NCBI GenBank assembly: GCA_902801375.1
Contig: CADCIB010000031.1
Location: 1-38,938 of the forward strand
Reading direction: 5' to 3'
Source: an uncultured Prevotellaceae bacterium
GTDB lineage: Bacteria; Bacteroidota; Bacteroidia; Bacteroidales; Bacteroidaceae
DNA: 38,938 bases
Shown: one piece after another, positions 18,323 to 26,700 of the stretch
Numbering within the stretch: the first letter of the stretch is position 1
Layout of the letters: each line of letters opens with the position of its first letter
Notes under the pieces: generated by a model
What the model saw: only the letters and a program-made list of their open reading frames with translations
Told to the model about the DNA's origin: nothing
The model's database searches: none
Program-made: the position numbers and the translations under genes

Positions 18323-19075
18323 TTATATTAAAATGGTAAACGGGTCTCCATCGGGGAGAACCGGGAATTTCTTTCTGAACTTCAGCAATTCCTCGCGATG
18401 GATTTCACCAACGATAGCTTCTTCTGCTCCGTTGTCGGCAGTCAATATCTGACCTTTTGCATCGATGATCATGGAGCCCCCAGTGTAATGTGCCACAGGG
18501 TCGTCGCCAATACGGTTGCAGGCTATCACATAGCATTGGTTTTCGAGTGCTCTTGCCTTCAACAGCGTAGTCCAAACCTGTTTGCGCGATTCAGGCCAGT
18601 TGGCCACAATGAGTAGGGCATCATAGTCGCCCAGGTTGCGCATCCACACGGGGAATCGTAGGTCGTAGCATACTGCCAGAAGGAATCGCATGCCACCATA
18701 TTCCACAACGATGCGTTCCTTTCCGCCTTTGTATAGTTGTGGCTCACCTCCATAACCGAAGAGATGGCGCTTGTCATAATGCTCTATCCTTCCGTCTGGA
18801 CAGACGAAAAAGAGCCTGTTCGCCCATCTCCCTCCTACATCAACGGCCATGCTACCGCAAATGGCTGCCTCTTTTTGCTGAGCCATCTGTTGCATCCATA
18901 TCAGGGATTCGCGATGGTCGGGTGGGGTGGTGCCGGTCATGAACCCGGAGTTCCACATCTCTGGCAACACATACATATCGGCATCTCCAGCCGCAGACAT
19001 CAATTGTTCGGCTGATCGACGGTTTTCTTGTGGTGCATCCCAAGCGATATCGGTCTGTAGAATACAGATTCTCAT
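18323..19075 (-). CDS. Omega-amidase, nitrilase family (YafV-like)
   Basis: A 250-residue carbon-nitrogen hydrolase. The Glu-Lys-Cys triad is visible as Glu39 (VLPEMWNSGF), Lys102 (YDKRHLFGYGGE) and Cys136 (LLAVCYDLRFPVW). The motifs match the YafV/Nit2 group, which hydrolyses alpha-ketoglutaramate and alpha-ketosuccinamate and so completes methionine-salvage transamination; that substrate is inferred from the family. It is cytoplasmic, with no signal peptide. The promoter lies at 19098-19128 on the minus strand. The acidic-tailed unknown gene follows 15 bp later. Confidence 0.9.
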   Translation of the reverse strand: MRICILQTDIAWDAPQENRRSAEQLMSAAGDADMYVLPEMWNSGFMTGTTPPDHRESLIWMQQMAQQKEAAICGSMAVDVGGRWANRLFFVCPDGRIEHYDKRHLFGYGGEPQLYKGGKERIVVEYGGMRFLLAVCYDLRFPVWMRNLGDYDALLIVANWPESRKQVWTTLLKARALENQCYVIACNRIGDDPVAHYTGGSMIIDAKGQILTADNGAEEAIVGEIHREELLKFRKKFPVLPDGDPFTILI

Positions 19076-19097
19076 GTATCTCGAATTCTTTCGGTTG

Positions 19098-19128
19098 CAA
19101 AGTTAATGGCATAAAACCTATTATGCAA
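19098..19128 (-). promoter_or_regulatory. Promoter of the omega-amidase operon
   Basis: On the minus strand TTG at 19128-19126, a 20-base spacer and TAACTTTG at 19105-19098. The ATG at 19075 follows 22 bases later. Confidence 0.7.
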
Positions 19129-19201
19129 GTTTTTTGCAGATTTTTTTTCCTTTCTCATGGTTAATGTTCGCTAATTGTTCGATAATATGAGGATTATTGC
19201 T

Positions 19202-19209
19202 TAATTTTG
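19202..19209 (+). promoter_or_regulatory. -7 box directly before rarA
   Basis: TAATTTTG ends only 8 bases before the rarA ATG at 19218, which would make the mRNA almost leaderless. The -33 element is weak (TTG at 19175-19177, 24 bases away). Confidence 0.5.
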
Positions 19210-19217
19210 CAGCGAAT

Positions 19218-20525
19218 ATGTCACAGCCGTTAGCAGAAAGAATGCGCCCGAAGACGCTCGACGAATACATCGGTCAGCAGCACTTGGTGGGCGAAGGGGC
19301 TGTCCTGCGCAAGATGATTGATGCAGGACATATCTCGTCGTTCATCCTTTGGGGACCTCCCGGGGTAGGGAAGACAACGCTTGCACAGATCATAGCCCAT
19401 AAGTTGGAGACTCCGTTTTACACGCTGAGTGCTGTGACCAGTGGTGTGAAAGACGTGCGCGACGTCATCGAACGGGCAAAGAAGGGTGGTTTCTTCCGTC
19501 AGGCCAGTCCCATCCTCTTCATCGATGAGATCCACCGTTTCAGCAAGTCGCAGCAAGACTCGCTCCTGGGAGCTGTGGAGAAAGGCATCGTCAATCTGAT
19601 AGGTGCTACTACAGAGAATCCGTCATTCGAGGTCATACGCCCGCTGCTCTCCCGTTGTCAGCTCTACGTGTTGAAGCCATTGGAGAAAGACGATCTGCTG
19701 CAACTCCTCCACCGAGCTATCGCGAACGATGTGGAATTGCAGAAACGATCCATCAGTTTAAAAGAAACGGGGGCGATGCTTCGTTATAGTGGAGGCGATG
19801 CTCGTAAACTGCTGAACATTTTGGAGCTGGTGGTCGAGGCGGCCAATGAAGGCGAAACCGTGGAGATAACCGATGAACTGGTGGAAAATCGGCTGCAACA
19901 GAATCCCTTGGCCTACGACAAGGATGGCGAGATGCACTACGACATCATTTCGGCTTTCATCAAAAGCATCCGTGGCAGCGATCCCGATGCGGCACTCTAT
20001 TGGATGGCCCGCATGATAGAGGGTGGCGAAGATCCGCAGTTCATAGCCCGACGCATGGTGATAAGTGCGTCTGAAGATATCGGTCTGGCTAACCCTAATG
20101 CTCTCCTTCTGGCCAACGCCACATTCGATGCAGTAATGAAGATAGGATGGCCAGAAGGCCGCATCCCCTTGGCCGAGTGTGCCGTCTATTTGGCTTGTAG
20201 TCCCAAGAGCAATTCCTCGTATATGGGCATTGGCCGAGCGCTCGACCTTGTGCGCAAGACGGGCAACCAACCTGTGCCACTCCATCTACGAAATGCTCCC
20301 ACGAAACTCATGGCCGACCTCGGTTATAGTGATGGTTACAAGTACGCCCATGACTATCCTGGCAACTTCGTGCGCCAACAGTTCTTGCCCGACTCTCTCC
20401 AAAATGAACGGTTATGGGAGGCACAGCACACGCCCTCAGAGGAGAAACTCTATCAGCGCATGCTCCAATGTTGGGGCGACCGCTTCAGCCAAGGAGCCGA
20501 CCCTGCTTTGAAAGGAGGAATGTAA
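19218..20525 (+). CDS. rarA: Replication-associated recombination ATPase RarA
   Basis: A 435-residue AAA+ ATPase (MgsA/RarA) that acts at stalled replication forks with SSB. Walker A is GPPGVGKT at residues 46-53 and Walker B with box is LFIDEIHRF at 100-108. The clamp-loader-like arginine-finger region and the C-terminal tetramerisation domain are present ([17 protein letters not shown], then [11 protein letters not shown]). The ATG at 19218 gives the usual start [19 protein letters not shown]; a longer TTG frame from 19197 overlaps the -7 box. It reads away from the omega-amidase gene and is followed by a separate dehydrogenase gene 67 bp on. Confidence 0.95.
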   Translation: MSQPLAERMRPKTLDEYIGQQHLVGEGAVLRKMIDAGHISSFILWGPPGVGKTTLAQIIAHKLETPFYTLSAVTSGVKDVRDVIERAKKGGFFRQASPILFIDEIHRFSKSQQDSLLGAVEKGIVNLIGATTENPSFEVIRPLLSRCQLYVLKPLEKDDLLQLLHRAIANDVELQKRSISLKETGAMLRYSGGDARKLLNILELVVEAANEGETVEITDELVENRLQQNPLAYDKDGEMHYDIISAFIKSIRGSDPDAALYWMARMIEGGEDPQFIARRMVISASEDIGLANPNALLLANATFDAVMKIGWPEGRIPLAECAVYLACSPKSNSSYMGIGRALDLVRKTGNQPVPLHLRNAPTKLMADLGYSDGYKYAHDYPGNFVRQQFLPDSLQNERLWEAQHTPSEEKLYQRMLQCWGDRFSQGADPALKGGM

Positions 20526-20592
20526 GAAACGTATTCAGAAATAAAAAGAATATAGTATTAGATTAATATAAAATCGTAAATTATTAATTCAC

Positions 20593-21555
20593 ATGATGTT
20601 GAACATTGTAATATTAGATGGCTATAGTGCCAATCCCGGTGACCTGAGTTGGGAACCGCTGAAAGAATTAGGAACGCTGACCGTGTATGATCGCACACCA
20701 GCTAATGAGGTTGTAGAGCGCGCCAAAGAAGCTGATATCGTGCTTACAAACAAAGTACAGATGACCGCCGAGGTCATCAAGGCGTTGCCACGATTGAAGT
20801 ACATCGGCGAACTGGCCACAGGATTCAACAACATTGACATCCGTGCCGCTCGTGAGCAAGGAATTGACGTTTGCAACATTCCTGCCTATAGCACCGCAAG
20901 TGTGGCGCAGATGGTGTTCGCACATATCCTGAACATCACTAACCGCATCGGTCACTATGCTGAGCAAAACCGTCAAGGCCGCTGGAGCCAGAGTCCAGAC
21001 TTTGTCTATTGGGATACACCGCTCCACGAACTGGCAGGAAAAACTATTGGCATTGTCGGACTGGGCAATATCGGATGGAAAGTAGCCATCATTGCCCGCG
21101 ATTTTGGAATGGACGTGTTTGCGATGACCAGCAAAAACTCGGCCGATCTGCCCGAAGGCATTCAGAAAACCACCCTTGAAGGCTTGCTTGCCGTCAGCGA
21201 CATTCTTACGCTGCATTGTCCGCTAACCGACTCCACACTCGAAATGATCAACAAGGAGTCCATTCAGATGATGAAGCCAGGCGCTATTCTCATCAATACA
21301 GGCCGCGGACCATTGGTGAACGAGAAGGATGTGGCCGAGGCTCTTCGCACAGGTCGGTTAGGTGCTTATGGTGCCGATGTGATGTGCAGCGAGCCGCCTG
21401 CAGCTGACAATCCGCTGCTCTCTGCCCCCAATGCCTACATCACCCCACACATCGCTTGGGCTACCTACGAAGCTCGTGTCCGCTTGGTAGACATCGCCAT
21501 CAACAATGTGAAAGCTTTCGTCGAAGGTGCACCCATCAACGTTGTTAATGCATAG
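20593..21555 (+). CDS. D-2-hydroxyacid dehydrogenase
   Basis: A 320-residue NAD-dependent dehydrogenase of the D-isomer 2-hydroxyacid family, close in form to glycerate (hydroxypyruvate) dehydrogenases. The nucleotide-binding motif is GIVGLGNIG near residues 153-161. The catalytic residues are Arg238 (TGRGPLVNE), Glu267 (CSEPPA) and His286 (TPHIAWATYEAR). It catalyses reversible reduction of a 2-keto acid; glycerate/hydroxypyruvate is my best guess but lactate-type activity cannot be excluded. Two adjacent ATG codons, 20593 and 20596, are equally good starts. No clear TAnnTTTG box is seen upstream. A strong terminator follows at 21617-21658. Confidence 0.9.
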   Translation: MMLNIVILDGYSANPGDLSWEPLKELGTLTVYDRTPANEVVERAKEADIVLTNKVQMTAEVIKALPRLKYIGELATGFNNIDIRAAREQGIDVCNIPAYSTASVAQMVFAHILNITNRIGHYAEQNRQGRWSQSPDFVYWDTPLHELAGKTIGIVGLGNIGWKVAIIARDFGMDVFAMTSKNSADLPEGIQKTTLEGLLAVSDILTLHCPLTDSTLEMINKESIQMMKPGAILINTGRGPLVNEKDVAEALRTGRLGAYGADVMCSEPPAADNPLLSAPNAYITPHIAWATYEARVRLVDIAINNVKAFVEGAPINVVNA

Positions 21556-21616
21556 AGGCGCACTTACATAAAAACAAAGCGCCCTGAACTGTTGAGTTCT
21601 TTTGGGGAGGTATAAG

Positions 21617-21658
21617 CAGAAAGGCCGCTACCGTTGGGTTGCAGCCTTTCTGTTTTTT
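21617..21658 (+). terminator. Terminator after the D-2-hydroxyacid dehydrogenase gene
   Basis: CAGAAAGGC (21617-21625) pairs with GCCTTTCTG (21644-21652) and is followed directly by TTTTTT. It sits between this gene and convergent rpoD. Confidence 0.75.
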
Positions 21659-21688
21659 GTTGAGAGATTTACGTAGGATAGCTTTAGT

Positions 21689-22561
21689 CTATCCCAGGTA
21701 TTTCATGAGGATTTTGGCATTGCCGCTGTCGCGGAGCTTAGCTATGCTCTTCTCGCGAATCTGACGTACACGCTCGCGGGTAAGCCCCAGCTGGTCGCCG
21801 ATTTCCTCCAGTCCCTTCTCGTGACAACCGATACCGAAACAAGCACGAATAATCGTAATCTCACGCTCTTTCAGCACTTTCGAAAGCACCGAGTTTAACT
21901 CTTGTGCCATGCTTTCGTGGTCGACGATGCGGTCTGTACGCGAGTCCTCACCGCTGGGCATCACGTCGAGCATACAATTGTCCTCACCGTCCTGGAACGG
22001 TGCGTCTATACTCACGTGGTGACCATCGGCAGCCATGCTCTGACCAATCTTCTCCTCGTCAAGGTTCGTCACCTCGGATAGCTCAGAGATGGATGGGTGG
22101 CGTTGGTTCTCTTGTTCAAACCGGTTGATCTCGTGGTTGATTTTATTCAGTGAGCCAACCTGGTTCAAGGGCAGGCGCACAATACGACTCTGCTCGGCGA
22201 TGGCTTGTAGGATACTCTGTCGAATCCACCAGACAGCATACGAAATGAACTTGAATCCACGGGTCTCGTCAAACTTCTGCGCAGCCTTGATCAGACCAAT
22301 GTTTCCTTCGTCTATCAAGTCGGTCAGAGTGAGTCCTTGATGTTGGTATTGCTTAGCCACGGATACCACAAAGCGGAGGTTTGCCGTAACCAGTTTGTCC
22401 TTTGCTCGCTCACCTTCAGGACCGCCTTTGCGTATCTTTTGTGCAAGCTCTATTTCTTCGTCGATAGTGATGAGCGGTGCACGACCGATTTCTACAAGAT
22501 ACTTGTCAAGTGCTTCACTTGAGCGGTTGGTGATGCTTTTTTGAATCTTTAGTTGTCTCAT
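21689..22561 (-). CDS. rpoD: Primary RNA polymerase sigma factor (sigma-70/ABfr type)
   Basis: A 290-residue sigma factor of the Bacteroidetes primary type. Region 1.2 is at about residues 14-46, region 2 at 56-126 (NLRFVVSVAKQYQ, then DLIDEGNIGLIKAA, then FKFISYAVWWIRQSI), region 3 at 135-210 and region 4 at 225-280, with TRERVRQI as the -35 recognition helix. Region 1.1 is missing, as in other Bacteroidetes housekeeping sigmas. It should direct core RNA polymerase to the TTTG/TAnnTTTG promoters seen through this window, including a TAACTTTG box at 22639-22632 before its own gene. It is a single-gene unit, convergent with the dehydrogenase. Confidence 0.95.
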   Translation of the reverse strand: MRQLKIQKSITNRSSEALDKYLVEIGRAPLITIDEEIELAQKIRKGGPEGERAKDKLVTANLRFVVSVAKQYQHQGLTLTDLIDEGNIGLIKAAQKFDETRGFKFISYAVWWIRQSILQAIAEQSRIVRLPLNQVGSLNKINHEINRFEQENQRHPSISELSEVTNLDEEKIGQSMAADGHHVSIDAPFQDGEDNCMLDVMPSGEDSRTDRIVDHESMAQELNSVLSKVLKEREITIIRACFGIGCHEKGLEEIGDQLGLTRERVRQIREKSIAKLRDSGNAKILMKYLG

Positions 22562-22631
22562 TCCGTTTGTCTTAAAACTTATAACTTTCTGAAAACCAAA
22601 TATATATGTTGTTTTTGGACGATAATCGATG

Positions 22632-22639
22632 CAAAGTTA
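22632..22639 (-). promoter_or_regulatory. -7 box of rpoD
   Basis: The minus strand reads TAACTTTG, 70 bases before the rpoD ATG. No TTTG stands out at the -33 spacing. Confidence 0.5.
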
Positions 22640-22710
22640 CTAAAAAAAACAATACGGTGTTCGATTTTTTAGTTAAAAGATTGTAATTAGATAAACTTTT
22701 TCATAATCGA

Positions 22711-22742
22711 TTTGCCCGTATTCTGGATTATCACTACTTTTG
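22711..22742 (+). promoter_or_regulatory. Promoter of the phytase-like gene
   Basis: TTTG at 22711-22714, a 20-base spacer and TACTTTTG at 22735-22742. The ATG at 22761 follows 18 bases later, so the leader is short. Confidence 0.75.
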
Positions 22743-22760
22743 CAATTCAAACACTTCTCA

Positions 22761-23759
22761 ATGAATAGGATTTTTCTCTCCATAGCTTTTGTCATGATTG
22801 CCGCAGGACTGTTGGCTCAGCCCTTGGTACTTCACAAGCAGCACTCTTTTGCAAAGCGCATCCCTGCAGGCAACTTTAGTGGCATAACTCAGATATCACA
22901 AGGATTATATGCAGTGGTCGACGATAAACAGCCTGACGGTTTCTACCTATTCCAATTGGATTTCCGCTTTAAGAATGGAAAGCTGAAGAAGGTCACGAAT
23001 AAGGGGTTCGTTGCGTCTGGGTTATCCAATCGCGACGCTGAAGATATTGTTTATCGACCTCTGTCAAAAACGTTGTTTATCAATGGAGAAGCTGATTCTG
23101 AAGTCCTCGAATATCTAATCGAAGGACAACCATCCGGAAGAAGACTGCAAATGCCAGAAATCTTTAAACATATCCGGCCCAACCAAGGTATCGAGTCGCT
23201 GGCGTACGATGCAGAGAGCGATCGAATATGGCTTACCACCGAGCATTCTCTGCCTGCCGATTCTTCACAGAATCTAATCAGGCTGCAATCATTTGATGCC
23301 GCCACACTCTTCCCGCTTCAGCAGTTCGCCTATCGTTTGGAACCTCCAATGGCAAAGAAGCCTGGAAGGGCACATGTGTTGGGCGTGAGTGCGCTGACCG
23401 CTCTGCCCGACGGCAGACTCTTGGTGCTTGAGCGAGAGTGCTATCTACCAAAGCGAAAAATTGGTGCGTGGGTGATGTGTCGGCTATTTTTGGTTGATAC
23501 TCATAGTACGGATTCTCTCACCACGTCTTCTCAGAAAATGAGCGATGACACCTCTTGCCTGAAGAAACATCTGCTCTGTCAGTGGCGTACTCGCAATCTG
23601 CGTTTGGCCAACTACGAAGGGATGTGTCTCGGTCCTTTGCTCCCTGACGGTCGGCAGGTGGTTGTGATGGTCAGCGACTCGCAAAACCGCTATGGCTCAC
23701 TCCTCCGCGACTGGTTCAAGACGCTCGTCCTTCCGGTTTCCCTGCAGCCCGTTGACTGA
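22761..23759 (+). CDS. Secreted phytase-like esterase-domain protein
   Basis: A 332-residue protein with a signal peptide (about residues 1-19, ending GLLAQ). The body matches the 'esterase-like activity of phytase' propeller family (PF13449): NFSGITQISQGLYAVVDDKQ near the start, then NRDAEDIVYRP, NQGIESLAYDAE and LTALPDGRLLVLERE, and NYEGMCLGPLLPDGRQ. The substrate is not established for this group; phosphate esters are possible. The ATG at 22761 is preferred over a TTG at 22740 that lies within the -7 box. Its last 63 bp overlap the end of the TamB gene on the opposite strand. Confidence 0.8.
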   Translation: MNRIFLSIAFVMIAAGLLAQPLVLHKQHSFAKRIPAGNFSGITQISQGLYAVVDDKQPDGFYLFQLDFRFKNGKLKKVTNKGFVASGLSNRDAEDIVYRPLSKTLFINGEADSEVLEYLIEGQPSGRRLQMPEIFKHIRPNQGIESLAYDAESDRIWLTTEHSLPADSSQNLIRLQSFDAATLFPLQQFAYRLEPPMAKKPGRAHVLGVSALTALPDGRLLVLERECYLPKRKIGAWVMCRLFLVDTHSTDSLTTSSQKMSDDTSCLKKHLLCQWRTRNLRLANYEGMCLGPLLPDGRQVVVMVSDSQNRYGSLLRDWFKTLVLPVSLQPVD

Positions 23760-26700
23760 AGGGGATTTTTTTGTCGCTGCCTTTCCAGCAGGCTTCCATC
23801 CGAAGAGCTCACGCCAAGAGTTGAAGTCTTTTTTCATCACGAATCCGATGCCCTGTGTGTTCAGACTACTGCGCGTGAAATAGCGGTCGTTGGTCTGGTT
23901 GTAAACCTTCACGGCGAGGTTGCCATTGGGCAGGAGTAGGTAGCGAATGTCAAAGTCGCCGATGAACGATGTAGTGGCATTGGCATTGTCGCGGTAGCCA
24001 AATTGGCCATTGATGAGCAGGCGGTTGTTGAGCAGTCGGCCAGAGAGCAGTCCTTCGTATTCGGCATTGTTCCACCCCTCATCGCCTGTAGAAATGTTGG
24101 CACCGAAGTTCCATTTCGACGAATGTACCCATTGTCCCAGCACGTAGTTTATCTGTTGGCTGATGGTACCACTCAGCAGCGACTGCATGGCCAGCGAGGT
24201 CTGGCTTTGGTTTTCTTCGGCATTATTGGCGTTTTGAGTATAGAATCGTCCGATAGAGAGTAGGTAAATGACTTGCTGGTTCATCTCCTCCTCGCTGTTG
24301 ATGAGCTGGCGCACCATTTGTTTGGCATCGGCACTCACCGTAGGCATATCGAGGTCGAATTCCACATGTGGCTGTTGGGGTGTTCCGCCAATGTTCATCA
24401 GGCAGTCAACACGCACGTTGTTCGAAGAGAAACTACGACCTATCTGAAGGTCGCTGAGGGCCACACCGTTCACTGTGTAGAGGGCTTTCAAGTCGAGAGC
24501 CGCCAAATATGGGTCGCCTCCGAAGACTATGGAACTACCAGGTTGGAATTGGAACTCTTTCTTCATCAGATTCTGAATGGTGAGTTTATAGAGGCCGTGG
24601 TCTATTTGGTAGTTGCCAAACATGTCGAAGCCACCTTTGTTGTAATAGGTGGCGCGGATGGCTCCTGAGCCATTCAATGCAATGTAGTCGCCACTCTCTT
24701 TGTCCATCAGCACGCGTAAGGTGCACTCTGGCGTGGCATTGATGAGGAAATTCAGGCGGAGGTCAGACTCTTCGTTTCGAGGAGTGGGGAGTGGGGAGTG
24801 AGGTGCGAGATTACTTTCTTTGCTTATCACAATACTATTCTCACGACTCACTCCTTGCTCCTCAGTTCCTGAAATACTTGAATCACTAATCTCGCTTCTC
24901 TCCTCTCTCCTCGAAGATTCATCTCTCCTCGAAGATTCATCCTCCCTCCTTGAATTCCACGTGATGAACTCGCGGTTGGTGATGGCGTCGGGCGAGGCAG
25001 CATTATATTCGATGAACGAACCTTCTTCGGGTGTGACGTTGATGTCGAAGTCTATCGTGCCACTTCTTCCGCGTATGCTGCATGTGCCTGTGCCATAGAC
25101 AGTTCCAAAGAACGTGCTTTCACCATAGTCACGGAAATCGTAGCAGAGCAGGTTTTGAGCCTCCACATCGATATCGTAGGTCAGACGGGTCAGTGCCTTG
25201 TGATGGAGGGCACCGGTGACGATGCCTATCTCGCCACGATTGTCACGAATGGTATCTCGGGCAAAGATTATCTCATTGGGTATCAGCACGATGGTGTCGT
25301 TCGTCAGACGGTAGTGTGTGTTGAGACTTGAGATGTCGAGTTCACCGTTGGCAACAGCCATTCCCGTTAGGTTGATAGCCCCCAAGTCACCATGCAGGCG
25401 CAGGTCGCCACTGACATTCACCTCTACATTATCCATAAAGCTGCCGCAGAAACTCTTCAGGAACTCAGCCCTTGCACTTTGGGGCACAAGCGCGAGGTCG
25501 ATGTAGTTTTTGCTTGGCGAGATGTAGCCTTTCACGAGGGTGCGACCGTAGCCCGACTCCTCCGGCTCGTCAGCATGAGCATCGATGTCAATCTGCTTCT
25601 CCTCCTTGTTCCATCGAACATTGGCGAAAAGGGTGCCCATGCGCCCATCCTCGAAGGTGAAGCGGTTCACACGGATGTCAGCATGCGCATCGGGATTGTT
25701 GAACGCTGAGCGTACGCAAGCCCGACCACTGACTTTTCCGCCAAACTCCACCGAATGAAAGTTCACGAGATTGGTGATGTAATTCACGTCCACATCGCTA
25801 AGCTCCACTACCAACGAGTCGCTTGCATGCTTTGTGCCCTTGCCTTGGATAATGATGTGCTGGCGGTTGTGGGCTACGGCAAAATAGTCGACAATCAGAT
25901 TGTCCTTGCTATAAACGATGTCCGACGGCTCTACTCGCCAGACAGTGTCGTTGACGAGGATTTCGGAAGGGTGTACGCGGATGTGGGCTGACTGCTGACC
26001 TTGTTCGTTGCGAAAGAGCTCTGTGGTGCTCCTCAGGCTGCCTTTCATGGGGCGCGGTTGGTTATCGTTCCACGCGATAGTGGTCAGAATCTCGTTGTCC
26101 TGAGCCTCTGCTTCAAGACCAATGTCGAGTAGGGTTCCATTGCCCATCAGTTTAGAAATGCTTGTCGAAGCCACCAAACGCCCGTCGGCATTGGTGGTGA
26201 TATTGGCTAATGCATTCTCATACTGACCTCCATTGTAAGAGAAGTGGGGAGCAATCATGTCGAGTGCCACCTGCTTTTTCCAATCATTGATGAACCCGTC
26301 GATGACCACGGGTTTGTGGAGCGACAGGTCGAGGCCAAGCAAGGCTTGTAGCCAGTCGCTCTTGGTAATGTTGGCATGAAGGGAGAACTCGTTGTTGCCC
26401 GTAGGCTGACTTTTGGGCAATCCTGGCAGCATGGGCAGCTTCTGAGAGAGAAAGTGGATGATACTTTCCGGAAGAGAAGCATAGTTGTATTGTCCACGCA
26501 GCCCCACCTGACCAAAGTCGCTGTCGATAGCCAGCGAGCGCTCGCCGTCTTGACTGGTGGCGTCCAAGGTCAGACGGTCAAGGCTGTATTGGCCTTCAGG
26601 GCTACTCATGGTAAATTGATTCATCGTCAACGAACCATTGGCTGTATTGAGCGAACGGCCTGTGAGGTTGGCGTCAAGGTCGGCTTCGAAGAAAGTGTCC

